Part shown: one piece after another, positions 24,689-32,767 of the stretch
Layout: each line of letters begins with the position of its first letter
How positions within the stretch are numbered: the first letter of the stretch is position 1
DNA from: Ignavibacteriota bacterium
GTDB lineage: Bacteria; Bacteroidota; Ignavibacteria; UBA10030; UBA6906
Reading direction: 5' to 3'
NCBI GenBank assembly: GCA_016218065.1
Contig: JACRFA010000030.1
Coordinates: forward strand, 1-37,602
DNA: 37,602 bases
Translations under genes and position numbers: made by a program
The notes under the pieces: generated by a model
What the model was told of the DNA's origin: nothing
What the model saw: the letters and a program-made list of their open reading frames with translations, nothing else
The model's database searches: none

Positions 24689-25702
24689 ATGTTTGTTTTG
24701 GGAATCGAAACTTCGTGCGATGAGACTTCAGCCGCCGTTCTTGACGACGGGCGAGTGAAGTCCAACGTCATTTCATCGCAGCTTGTGCATCAGAAGTACG
24801 GGGGTGTTGTGCCGGAGCTTGCGTCCCGTGCGCATCAACGCATGATCATCGAAGTTGTTGACGAAGCGCTGCGGTGCTCAGGCATCACAAAGCAGCAGCT
24901 TCACGGCATTGCCGCGACGCAAGGCCCCGGCCTTGTCGGTGCGTTGCTGGTGGGACTGAATTTCGCAAAAGCAATGGCGTACGGCCTGAACATTCCGTTC
25001 ATCGCAGTCAACCACATGGAAGGACATTTGTATTCTGATTTCCTGATGGACGATCAGCCGCGCTTTCCGTTCGTGTCGTTGATTGTTTCGGGCGGACATA
25101 CGATGCTCGTACATGTCCGCGCACCGTTCGATCATCAGCTGCTTGGGCAAACCCGCGACGATGCGGCAGGCGAAGCGTTCGACAAAGTGGCGAAGATGCT
25201 GAAGCTCGGCTACCCCGGCGGACCGATCATCGACAAGAATGCTGCAACGGGAAACCCGCGCGCAATCAGATTTCCGAGAACATTCCTCGAAGAGGGAACG
25301 TACGACTTCAGCTTCAGCGGCGTGAAGACTGCTGTTCTGTACTATCTCAAGAAGAACGGCTGGCTCGACGATCCTGAATTCATCGCGCCCGACCATCTCA
25401 ACGATATTTGCGCGAGTTTTCAGGAAGCGGTCGTCGAGGTTCTTGCACGCAAAACCATCGAGGCGGCGAATGAACTGCGCGTCAAGGACGTTGCGCTTGC
25501 CGGCGGCGTCTCCGCAAACTCCCGGCTCCGATCGAAGATGCGCGAGGTATGCGAAAAGGAGGGCGTGCGTCTCTTCTACCCGAAGCCCGAGTATTGTATG
25601 GACAACGGCGCGATGATCGCGTATGTTGGATGGTTGCGCCTGCAACGAGGATTCGTGTCGAGCAACGATCTTCCGGCTGTTGCCAATCTCGAACTTGTGT
25701 GA
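24689..25702 (+). CDS. tsaD: tRNA N6-adenosine threonylcarbamoyltransferase
   Basis: TsaD transfers the threonylcarbamoyl group to A37 of ANN-decoding tRNAs (t6A), working with TsaB and TsaE. It has 337 residues from ATG 24689; a TTG at 24677 in the same frame is less likely since MFVLGIETSCDETS is the universal start. The ASKHA fold is shown by that motif, by VVPELASRAHQRMI with the metal-binding His, by NHMEGHLYSDFL with two more His-region residues, and by VSGGHTMLV and the C-terminal DNGAMIAYVG. A TTGAAA-17-TACCAT pair upstream (about 24627-24655) may be the promoter. The next gene begins 2 bases after the stop. Confidence 0.97.
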   Translation: MFVLGIETSCDETSAAVLDDGRVKSNVISSQLVHQKYGGVVPELASRAHQRMIIEVVDEALRCSGITKQQLHGIAATQGPGLVGALLVGLNFAKAMAYGLNIPFIAVNHMEGHLYSDFLMDDQPRFPFVSLIVSGGHTMLVHVRAPFDHQLLGQTRDDAAGEAFDKVAKMLKLGYPGGPIIDKNAATGNPRAIRFPRTFLEEGTYDFSFSGVKTAVLYYLKKNGWLDDPEFIAPDHLNDICASFQEAVVEVLARKTIEAANELRVKDVALAGGVSANSRLRSKMREVCEKEGVRLFYPKPEYCMDNGAMIAYVGWLRLQRGFVSSNDLPAVANLELV

Positions 25703-25704
25703 CC

Positions 25705-27927
25705 ATGCAGATGCTTTCATCCCTATTCAAGAAGTATCCCACGACATTTCCGCTTACGCTTCTCGTGCTGATGATCGTTGTTCCGTATTGGAAGCTTGCG
25801 TTCATGCAAGGCTTCGTGATTACCGATGACATTTTCACGAGCGACATCATGAACGAGGGCTTTCCCTATCGCTACTACATGAGCGAGGCGCTGAAGAACG
25901 GCGAGCTGCCGATTTGGATGCCGGGAATCTACGGAGGGATGCCGTTGCTCGCGAGAGCTGAAGCCGGTGTTTGCTATCCGTTCAATCTGCTGCTGTTCGG
26001 ATTGTTGTCGCCCTACGTTGCGTTGAACCTAACAATACTTCTCACGCTCATCATTGCAGCCGCGACGATGTACTTTTTTTTGCGAGAGATTGAGGCGAGC
26101 ACCGTGGCGGCAATGATCGGCGGCCTGGCGTTCGCGTATTCCGGCTTCATGGTTTCGCACATCAAGCATCTGAGCATGGTCGGGACAGTCAGTTGGTTTC
26201 CGCTGGGATTACTCGTGATTGAGCGTGCGCTCCGAAAATCAAATCCCAGAGCATTGCTCGCACTCGCTGCAGTGTTTGGATTGCAGAATCTCTCCGGACA
26301 CATTCAGACCGCGTACTACTCCGGCGTGTTCTACATCGTTTATTTCTTGTTTGGGATATTGAGACTGCGAACGCCGAAGCGACAACCGAGAAAGAAGTCG
26401 AAGAAGGATGAACCGACGCGCGAAAGGTCGCCGATGTTCGCGCTGGCGATGTGGTTCGGGCTTGCCATGTTGATTGCCGTTGGCATCAGCGCAGTGCAGG
26501 TGTTGCCGACGTACGAACTTGTCGGGATGACGCAGCGATCAGGCGGCGTTACATTCGACTATGCATCCAACTACGCGTACGATCCATCAAACTTCAAAAC
26601 GTTCTTCTACGCCCACGCGAACGGCGACATCGCGGACGCGTCGTACAGAGGAGAGAGCGTCTTCTGGGAAGACTACGGGTACGTGGGTATCATCCCGATG
26701 CTCGTTGCTCTCTATGCCGCCATTCGCTTCTGGCGAAGATGGCACGTCAGGTTCTTCGCGATTACTGCAGTTGTGGCCTATGTGTTTGTTCTGGGACCTC
26801 ACACGCCGATCTACGAAGGAGCCTTCCACCTCATACCCGGAATGAAGTTCTTCCGATTCCCGACGCGTTTTTTGTTCGTCGTTGACGCGTCGGTCATCGT
26901 CCTTGCATCTCTTGGCTTGACGGAGATCTTCAAGAAGCAACGCTCTGACTTGATCGAGATCGGCGCACTTGTGTTGGTTGCAGCGGATTTACTTTTCTTC
27001 CAGCTTCGAGAGAACCCGATTGTCGATGCCGCACAGTGGCTCGATCCGCCGGCAACAGTCCGTACGATTTCAGCGGACAAAGCGCTGTTCCGAATTTTTT
27101 CGCCGGGCGGATCAGAAACGCACAAGGCTGCGTTTACAGATGCGAGAGGTTGGTCGGGCGACTTGCAGCCATACATCACTCAGCGGGAGTTCATTCAAGT
27201 CAGCAGCAACGTTCTCTACGGGCTGTCGAGTGCAGATGGCTACGCGCAACTCACACCAAACTATGTCGTTGACATTTGGGGCGATCAGAACAAGCCGGGC
27301 ATGATTTACAAGACTGCATCTGTTGTTGACGGACAGTTCATTCCGCAGAGCGCGTTTCTGAATATCATGAACCTGTTCAATGTAAAGTACCTGTTGTCTC
27401 CGTGGCCGATCTCGTCGGAGAAACTGAAGAAGCTAGAGACATACTCAGGCGCTCACTTGTACAGAAACGATCACGCGCTGCCTCGTGCATTTCTTGTCGG
27501 TCATTATCGTCATGCGCTGTCTTCCGATGCCGCGATCGACATTTTACTGTCTTCGGATTTCGATCCGAGCCGCGAGGCAATTGTCGAACCATCGCTCCAT
27601 CGCGACACTACTTCAACTGAAGGCGCCGTCGTGTCAGTCGAACGCTATGCGACGAATCGAGTGAACGTGAACGTAGCATCGTCGGATGGCGGAATGCTTG
27701 TCTTGTCCGACACGCATTATCCTGGCTGGAAAGCATACATCGATGGAGTAGAATCACCGATTCACAAAGTGAATCTTTCGCAACGCGGCGTTCTCGTCCC
27801 GGGCGGCACGCACGAGGTGACGTTTTCGTTCGAGTCGGATTCGATCCGGTGGGGTTTCATTGCGACGATAAGTTCAATCGTGGTGTTGATTATTCTGGGA
27901 ATGATCGGAGTGAGGAGGAGAGCATGA
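25705..27927 (+). CDS. YfhO-family multi-pass membrane protein
   Basis: This is a 740-residue integral membrane protein, started at ATG 25705, two bases after tsaD; the longer frame is rejected because it lies inside tsaD. About a dozen helices fill the first two thirds. The pattern is that of YfhO and related large bacterial membrane proteins with a GT-C-like layout: DIFTSDIMNEGFPYRYYMSE and PIWMPGIYGGMPLLARAEAG in an early loop, with acidic residues where a polyprenyl-sugar transferase would have them. The C-terminal soluble domain ends with SDTHYPGWKAYIDGVESPIH, typical of the family. A role in transferring sugars to cell-wall or surface polymers is inferred. Its end overlaps the mltG start by 4 bases. 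Confidence 0.85.
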   Translation: MQMLSSLFKKYPTTFPLTLLVLMIVVPYWKLAFMQGFVITDDIFTSDIMNEGFPYRYYMSEALKNGELPIWMPGIYGGMPLLARAEAGVCYPFNLLLFGLLSPYVALNLTILLTLIIAAATMYFFLREIEASTVAAMIGGLAFAYSGFMVSHIKHLSMVGTVSWFPLGLLVIERALRKSNPRALLALAAVFGLQNLSGHIQTAYYSGVFYIVYFLFGILRLRTPKRQPRKKSKKDEPTRERSPMFALAMWFGLAMLIAVGISAVQVLPTYELVGMTQRSGGVTFDYASNYAYDPSNFKTFFYAHANGDIADASYRGESVFWEDYGYVGIIPMLVALYAAIRFWRRWHVRFFAITAVVAYVFVLGPHTPIYEGAFHLIPGMKFFRFPTRFLFVVDASVIVLASLGLTEIFKKQRSDLIEIGALVLVAADLLFFQLRENPIVDAAQWLDPPATVRTISADKALFRIFSPGGSETHKAAFTDARGWSGDLQPYITQREFIQVSSNVLYGLSSADGYAQLTPNYVVDIWGDQNKPGMIYKTASVVDGQFIPQSAFLNIMNLFNVKYLLSPWPISSEKLKKLETYSGAHLYRNDHALPRAFLVGHYRHALSSDAAIDILLSSDFDPSREAIVEPSLHRDTTSTEGAVVSVERYATNRVNVNVASSDGGMLVLSDTHYPGWKAYIDGVESPIHKVNLSQRGVLVPGGTHEVTFSFESDSIRWGFIATISSIVVLIILGMIGVRRRA

Positions 27928-28949
27928 GGGGCTGGAAGGTTGCACTGCTTGCTGCGGGCAGCGTGATTGCAGGGGCGGTTGTGTTTCTCTACTGGATTTT
28001 CTTTGGGCCGAACATCTACGACACGGAGAAGAAGGTTTTCTTCGTCAGCAAGGGACAAACGTGGGATCAGGTGGTTGACTCGCTCGGTTCACAGAACATC
28101 GTGCGCAGCAAGGAGTGGTTTGTGTTCGTCACGCGAGTGCTTCATCGCAGCAATCAGGTGTATGTGGGGAAGTATGAGTTCACCAGCGGCATCTCCAACG
28201 TCGAGCTGTATAGCATGCTGCGTCAGGGACGCGGGAGAGTTCCGATTGTCGTAACGCTGCGTGAGGGGAGAAGAAGCACGTCGTATGCTCGCGGACTTGC
28301 GAAAGCCCTCGGCATCGATTCATCGCGATTCATGCAACTGGTGGACGATCCTGCGTTCGCGCGCACGATGAACATCCCAGCGAAATCACTTGAGGGCTAT
28401 CTTGCCGCCGATACGTATGAATTCAATTGGCAGACGGATGAAGATGAGATTATCAGGAGGCTTGTTCGGCAAACACAAAAGATTTTTGATGACACAGTGG
28501 TTGAGCAAGCCCGTCGGTTGAGAATGTCCATGCACCAGGTACTCACACTTGCCTCGATCATTGAGGGAGAGGTGATCGACACAAACGAGCGCGAAGTGAT
28601 TTCGGGCGTCTATCACAATCGGTTACGCAGGTCGATGAATCTCCAGGCCGATCCCACAATTCAATACATCATTCCCAACGGTCCGCGGCGCATTTACTAC
28701 AGCGATCTTCGCATCGCGAGTCCGTACAATACGTACCGCCATCTCGGGTTGCCTCCCGGGCCGATCAGCAATCCGGGTAAGGCGTCAATCCTTGCGGCAG
28801 TCAATCCGGCGAAGCATAAGTATGTTTTCTTTGTGGCGAATGGGAAAGGCGGACATTGGTTCGCAAGCAACTATCGCGAACACTTGAGGAACGCAAAGAG
28901 GTACAGGCATGAACGAGAGATGCAGATGCGTACGGTGCAGCAACTCTAA
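27924..28949 (+). CDS. mltG: Endolytic murein transglycosylase
   Basis: MltG (YceG-like) cuts newly made glycan strands in the periplasm and limits their length. This 341-residue protein starts at ATG 27924, with GGAGGAG just upstream inside the end of the YfhO gene. One N-terminal helix (about 6-27) anchors it in the inner membrane. The LysM-like region follows (KGQTWDQVVDSLGSQNIV), then the catalytic domain with Glu214 in TLASIIEGEVIDTNE, the YHNRL block (230-234), LQADPTIQY (240-248) and PGPISNPGKASILAAVNP (278-295). All family marks are present. It ends a tsaD-YfhO-mltG operon. A C-rich, G-poor stretch follows at 28976-29018. Confidence 0.96.
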   Translation: MRGWKVALLAAGSVIAGAVVFLYWIFFGPNIYDTEKKVFFVSKGQTWDQVVDSLGSQNIVRSKEWFVFVTRVLHRSNQVYVGKYEFTSGISNVELYSMLRQGRGRVPIVVTLREGRRSTSYARGLAKALGIDSSRFMQLVDDPAFARTMNIPAKSLEGYLAADTYEFNWQTDEDEIIRRLVRQTQKIFDDTVVEQARRLRMSMHQVLTLASIIEGEVIDTNEREVISGVYHNRLRRSMNLQADPTIQYIIPNGPRRIYYSDLRIASPYNTYRHLGLPPGPISNPGKASILAAVNPAKHKYVFFVANGKGGHWFASNYREHLRNAKRYRHEREMQMRTVQQL

Positions 28950-28960
28950 GAAGAAAAGGA

Positions 28961-29027
28961 GCGCCCGGAATTGTTCACTCACCATCACCATCACCCAACC
29001 ACCCCAACCCACGCCTCGAATTCCGGG
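28961..29027 (+). promoter_or_regulatory. C-rich, G-poor segment flanked by an inverted repeat after mltG
   Basis: An inverted repeat, cccggaatt at 28964-28972 and aattccggg at 29019-29027, encloses a stretch that is nearly free of G and strongly C/A-rich (ctcaccatcaccatcaccca and on). Such a C-rich, G-poor stretch is the composition expected for Rho loading (rut-like) sites on a + strand transcript. It lies just beyond mltG, where no normal intrinsic terminator was found. The alternative is simple low-complexity DNA. Confidence 0.45.
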
Positions 29028-29054
29028 ACGCCCCAAACTTTCTCACCAAATTGG

Positions 29055-29061
29055 TATATTG
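29055..29061 (+). promoter_or_regulatory. TATATTG promoter-like word upstream of the Ig-like lipoprotein
   Basis: A TATATTG word lies 55 bases upstream of the lipoprotein start, fitting a -10 element. No good -35 box stands at the right distance. The same word occurs upstream of several minus-strand genes in this window. Confidence 0.4.
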
Positions 29062-29115
29062 AAGCGTTTCTACTGTAGCTAACTTCTGACAACCCGGCAA
29101 AGTTCCATCTGATTG

Positions 29116-30822
29116 ATGATTTCTAAAATATTTTTTTCTACCGCGTCACTCGGTCTTCTGGCGCTGCTGTTGCTGTCCTGTGCCGGACAGATGGGTCCGG
29201 AAGGCGGCCCTGTTGACTCGATTCCGCCCACGATCATTCATACCGAACCCGATACGAACCAGGTTCATGTTAACACAGACCAAATTGTGTTGGAGTTCAG
29301 CGAGTATGTTGACCGGCGATCTGCGGAAGAGTCCATCTTCATCTCGCCGCCTCTTGGCGAGCTTGAGTTCGATTGGAGCGGGCCTGAGCTTACGATTCTC
29401 TTTGCCGATTCCCTCCGCGCCAACAAAACGTATGTCGTGAACGTCGGAACTGACGTGACCGACTTGCGGGCGCGCAACAGAATGGCGCATGGATTTAGTC
29501 TGGCGTTTGCCACCGGCGACTCGATTGATCAGGGAATGTTGAAGGGGAAAGTGTTCGATGCAAAGCCTGAAGGCGTGTTGATCTTTGGTTATTCGCTCAA
29601 CGGCATCTCGTCGGACACTCTCGACCCGGGAAAACTTAAGCCTGACTACATCACGCAAACGGGCAAGGACGGCAATTGGACGCTCTCGAATCTGGCGTGG
29701 GGAAGGTATCGATTGTTCGCAGTGCGAGACGAGTATCGCAATCTCCTGTACGACAAGCAGATTGATCAGTTCGGCGTAACGACAGGAGACTTTAGAATCG
29801 ACTCGGTTCGAGTTGGTGTGAACGACATTTGGTTTCGGCTTTCGCAGGAAGACACGGCGAAACCGTTCGTCACGCGAGTGCAGCCACTGGATCAGAAGCG
29901 CATTCAAGTCTCTTTCAGTGAACCTGTGGACACAGTTTCGTTTCGTCGTGCGGACATTTCGATTCAAGATACAGCAACCGGCGCTTCGATCGATATTGTG
30001 CTCCGCTCGTTGGACAAGCCCGACTCGTCTGTCGCGACGCTCTTGACAGTTTCGAGGCTCGACAGCGCCGCTGGATATCGATTGATAATCCGGGGTCTCA
30101 CCGACACGGTTGGAAATGCGATCGACACGTCACATGCGGGCGTGACGTTTGGCGGAACCAACATGATCGATACGTTGAAGCCGTCATTCGCGGTACCTGG
30201 AATAAGAGACAGCATCAGAAATGTCGCGCTTGATCAACGCTTCATCCTCCAATTCTCCGAGCCTGTGCAGCCACTGCCGATGAACTCCGCTGTTGAAATC
30301 CGGGATAGCAACAGAACGCTCATTGCTTCTGCGTTATCATGGCAGAGCGCTGCGAATCTTCGCGTGACGACGCGAGAACCGCTCGTCCCGAACATGCGTT
30401 TCGAGATGCGAATCGTGCTCGACTCGCTGAGTGATTTTTCGGGGAATGGGTATAACGACTCTGTTACAGTCCTTCGGTTCTGGAGTCTCGATTTGAGAAC
30501 GACGGGAACGATTGACGGCTTCGTGATGGATCCGGATACCACCGATGATCGAGGCGAAATCGTTCTCACGGCAACACAGCTGTACGCGAGTCCGCCGAAG
30601 ACGCAGAGCCAGCGGCTGAAAGGTCCGGGTGACTTCCACTTTGAACATCTTCCCGAAGGGCGCTATCTGCTTGATTCATTCCGTGACAGAGACTCATCGC
30701 GAACATACAGCTTTGGAAAGCCGTATCCGTTTGTTACGTCAGAGCGATTTGTTTTTTTTCCCGACACACTGAAGGTAAGGGCGAGATGGGGAGTTGAGGG
30801 TGTGAACGTGATTTACAAATAA
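29116..30822 (+). CDS. Ig-like domain lipoprotein (SbsA/Big_5-like)
   Basis: This 568-residue lipoprotein has the signal ASLGLLALLLLSC with lipobox LLSC (Cys about residue 22), followed by AGQMGPEGGPVDSIPPTIIH. That GGPxDSIPP opening is a recurrent signature of Bacteroidota surface lipoproteins with SbsA-type Ig-like (Big_5) domains. Domains: a first Ig-like unit (about 38-135, VNTDQIVLEFSEYVD ... LAFATGD), a carboxypeptidase-regulatory-like unit (GKVFDAKPEGVLIFGYSL ... GRYRLFAV), then two more Ig-like units (RIQVSFSEPVD, RFILQFSEPVQ) and a final carboxypeptidase-like region (GEIVLTATQLY ... GRYLLDSFRD). An outer-membrane structural or assembly role is inferred. The ATG 29116 is preferred over TTG 29113. 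The stop is one base from that of the convergent SPOR gene. Confidence 0.82.
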   Translation: MISKIFFSTASLGLLALLLLSCAGQMGPEGGPVDSIPPTIIHTEPDTNQVHVNTDQIVLEFSEYVDRRSAEESIFISPPLGELEFDWSGPELTILFADSLRANKTYVVNVGTDVTDLRARNRMAHGFSLAFATGDSIDQGMLKGKVFDAKPEGVLIFGYSLNGISSDTLDPGKLKPDYITQTGKDGNWTLSNLAWGRYRLFAVRDEYRNLLYDKQIDQFGVTTGDFRIDSVRVGVNDIWFRLSQEDTAKPFVTRVQPLDQKRIQVSFSEPVDTVSFRRADISIQDTATGASIDIVLRSLDKPDSSVATLLTVSRLDSAAGYRLIIRGLTDTVGNAIDTSHAGVTFGGTNMIDTLKPSFAVPGIRDSIRNVALDQRFILQFSEPVQPLPMNSAVEIRDSNRTLIASALSWQSAANLRVTTREPLVPNMRFEMRIVLDSLSDFSGNGYNDSVTVLRFWSLDLRTTGTIDGFVMDPDTTDDRGEIVLTATQLYASPPKTQSQRLKGPGDFHFEHLPEGRYLLDSFRDRDSSRTYSFGKPYPFVTSERFVFFPDTLKVRARWGVEGVNVIYK

Positions 30823-30823
30823 G

Positions 30824-31366
30824 TTATCTCGGCGGGATTTGTTCTTGCGGAGGGACAACTTTCGGATGGATGTTCTTGATAATCTTTTCCGGCACTATCC
30901 ACGCGTCAGGAAATCCATTCGAGGAAAGAACGGCCGCATAGCTTTCCGCATCCGCACGATTCTGAAAATTACCTGCGCGCAATTTGTATGACGGAGGATC
31001 GTAAGCGATGTAGAACCATTCGGTCGGGAATGCCGCCTCAGCCTCCGCTTTCTTCGCATTCGCTTCGTCGATGTTCGTCGTCGAGATCAGTTGCACTCTG
31101 AAACCCGGAATGATGATCGGCGCTTCGGTGACAGTCGGCTCGGAAGGAATGGACTTCTGCTCGGTTGCGCGACGCAGTTCCGAAAAGAACACCTTCATGT
31201 CAACATCGTAATCCGACGGACGGAACTTTGCCTCAAAGTTCTCCATCTCATTCGATGGCGTCGTGGCAGTCCTCTTCTCCGTTTCCTTCGAAGACCCGCA
31301 TCCCCACAACATCACGAGCAGTGAAAGAAGAATCTGCCTTACTATTTGTTGATCTCGACAACCCAT
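30824..31366 (-). CDS. SPOR-domain lipoprotein (second)
   Basis: This 180-residue protein has a lipoprotein signal (RQILLSLLVMLWGCGSSK, lipobox LWGC near residue 23), a linker of about 65 residues rich in charged and polar residues, and a C-terminal SPOR domain (about 90-165: GFRVQLISTTNIDEANAKKA ... YKLRAGNFQNRADAESYAAV ... AWIVPEKI). SPOR domains bind denuded glycan strands at septal peptidoglycan. The start overlaps the first SPOR gene by 25 bases, an unusually long overlap, without a good ribosome binding site. It may be reached by coupling. Its end is one base from the convergent Ig-like lipoprotein gene. Confidence 0.83.
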   Translation of the reverse strand: MGCRDQQIVRQILLSLLVMLWGCGSSKETEKRTATTPSNEMENFEAKFRPSDYDVDMKVFFSELRRATEQKSIPSEPTVTEAPIIIPGFRVQLISTTNIDEANAKKAEAEAAFPTEWFYIAYDPPSYKLRAGNFQNRADAESYAAVLSSNGFPDAWIVPEKIIKNIHPKVVPPQEQIPPR

Positions 31367-31788
31367 GCGTCTTTGTATTCGTGAGAATACTCCTGCAGCA
31401 AAGTGCCACGAAAGGCAATCGCCTGTTCTTCCGTTTCGAAGAAGCCGACACGCACTTGATACAGTCGCCCGGCAGCGTTATACACGTTCACGACCGGAAG
31501 CTGCAATCGCTGTCGCGCCGAAGTCTGGAGGAGGCTCGCATTTTTTGCGTCACGGAATGAGCCAATCTGCACAGTGAACCGAACAACTCCGTCGTCTTGT
31601 GCATGTGTAGTTTCTGAACCTGCGGACGCGCCTTGCGCCGTGACGGTGTCGGTACTTGTCTCGAATGTCGTTCGACGAGTCTGGCTGGTCGTATCCGGCG
31701 GAGATTCGCGACTTGTCTCATCCGATGGTCCGCAGCCTATCACGCCCAAAAATGCGGCCACCATCGGCAGCAGTATCATAGATCGCAC
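31342..31788 (-). CDS. SPOR-domain lipoprotein (first)
   Basis: This 148-residue protein has a lipoprotein signal (ILLPMVAAFLGVIGCGPSD, lipobox VIGC near residue 19), a Ser/Thr-rich linker of about 45 residues, and a C-terminal SPOR domain (about 68-146: VRFTVQIGSFRDAKNASLLQ ... LYQVRVGFFETEEQAIAFRG). The start is probably GTG 31788, one base from the deoC stop, with AAAGGA six bases before it; ATG 31779 is an alternative. The domain should bind peptidoglycan lacking stem peptides, in cell division or at the outer-membrane/wall interface. It sits between deoC and a second SPOR gene, so the three appear co-transcribed. Confidence 0.85.
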   Translation of the reverse strand: MRSMILLPMVAAFLGVIGCGPSDETSRESPPDTTSQTRRTTFETSTDTVTAQGASAGSETTHAQDDGVVRFTVQIGSFRDAKNASLLQTSARQRLQLPVVNVYNAAGRLYQVRVGFFETEEQAIAFRGTLLQEYSHEYKDAWVVEINK

Positions 31789-32685
31789 TTAGTATCCTTT
31801 CGATGCGGCAACGGATTCCGAGGGCGCTTCTGCGCTAACGATCTTCACGCTTGCGCTTGCGCCAATCCGATCTGCTCCGTGCGCCACCATCGCCAGTGCA
31901 TCTTCGCGGCTGCGAACACCGCCCGATGCCTTCACTCCCATAGCAGAACCCACCACGCGTCGCATCAGCGCAATATCGCCGACCGTCGCGCCCCCTTTGC
32001 TGAATCCCGTTGATGTTTTGACGAAATCCGCTCCCACGCGCTTACAAATCACGCACGCTTTCACTTTCTCTTCATCGCTCAACAGCCCGGTTTCCAGAAT
32101 CACTTTCGTAAGCACACGGTAGCGCTTGGCTGTACTCACAACTGCGAAGATGTCGTTTTCGACATACTCGAATTCACGCGACTTGAGCATCCCGACGTTG
32201 ATCACCATGTCCACTTCCTGCGCGCCGTCGCGAATGGCGTGCTCGGTTTCAAATGCCTTCACTGCCGATGTTGTCGCGCCCAGCGGAAAGCCGATCACTG
32301 TGCACACTTTCACCTCGGTACCGCGCAGAAGTTTTGCACACACCGACACGTAGCCCGGGTTGATGCACACGCTTGCGAATTTATACTTGCGCGCCTCATC
32401 GCAGAGCTTCTCGATCTCTGCGAGTGTTGCCTCCGGCTTCAGCAAAGTATGATCGATCATGCGCGCGAGATCAGGCTCAACGCCTCCTGCCGAGTCAACA
32501 CCAACGCCGGCAGTTATCCGCTCGGCGCCATTGTGCACGATGTTGCGCACGCCCTCCTTGTTGTGCACGACGCAGAGGTTGTCCGAACAGATTCCATCCT
32601 TGCAGCAGAGATGGCCTTTCTGTCCGTGGAGTTTCTCCTGTAGTATTTCGCTGATAATACGATCGATGGTTTCGCGGTTCATCAA
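31789..32685 (-). CDS. deoC: Deoxyribose-phosphate aldolase with N-terminal helix and Cys-rich extension
   Basis: DeoC splits 2-deoxyribose-5-phosphate into glyceraldehyde-3-phosphate and acetaldehyde. The catalytic domain (about 70-298) has the Schiff-base Lys223 in [10 protein letters not shown], the second Lys252 in GVKASGGVR and Asp159 in [10 protein letters not shown]. The family is usually about 220-260 residues; this one has 298 because of a 70-residue N-terminal extension. The extension opens with an amphipathic helix ([17 protein letters not shown]) and is followed by four cysteines (27, 28, 33, 38 in [13 protein letters not shown]). This resembles the encapsulation helices of bacterial microcompartment enzymes, some of which are DeoC proteins of sugar-phosphate type compartments, but no shell gene is in the window. 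It is the first gene of an operon with two SPOR lipoproteins. Confidence 0.93.
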   Translation of the reverse strand: MMNRETIDRIISEILQEKLHGQKGHLCCKDGICSDNLCVVHNKEGVRNIVHNGAERITAGVGVDSAGGVEPDLARMIDHTLLKPEATLAEIEKLCDEARKYKFASVCINPGYVSVCAKLLRGTEVKVCTVIGFPLGATTSAVKAFETEHAIRDGAQEVDMVINVGMLKSREFEYVENDIFAVVSTAKRYRVLTKVILETGLLSDEEKVKACVICKRVGADFVKTSTGFSKGGATVGDIALMRRVVGSAMGVKASGGVRSREDALAMVAHGADRIGASASVKIVSAEAPSESVAASKGY

Positions 32686-32738
32686 GTCACTCAGTTGGAA
32701 ATTGCGTGTGGCGGGTGTGAGTCCTGAACGCTCGATTC

Positions 32739-32767
32739 AATATAATGGAAAGATGGGGAGAGGTCAA
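32739..32767 (-). promoter_or_regulatory. deoC: Sigma-70-like promoter of deoC
   Basis: On the minus strand TTGACC (+ bases 32762-32767) and TATATT (+ bases 32739-32744) are separated by exactly 17 bases, close to the vegetative consensus. The -10 box is about 54 bases upstream of the deoC start. The -35 box overlaps the stop codon of the upstream FG-GAP gene, so the two transcription units touch without a spacer. Confidence 0.65.

Noticed and set aside
25549-25704. N-terminal extension of the YfhO-type protein
   Set aside because: It lies inside tsaD in another frame; the natural start is ATG 25705.
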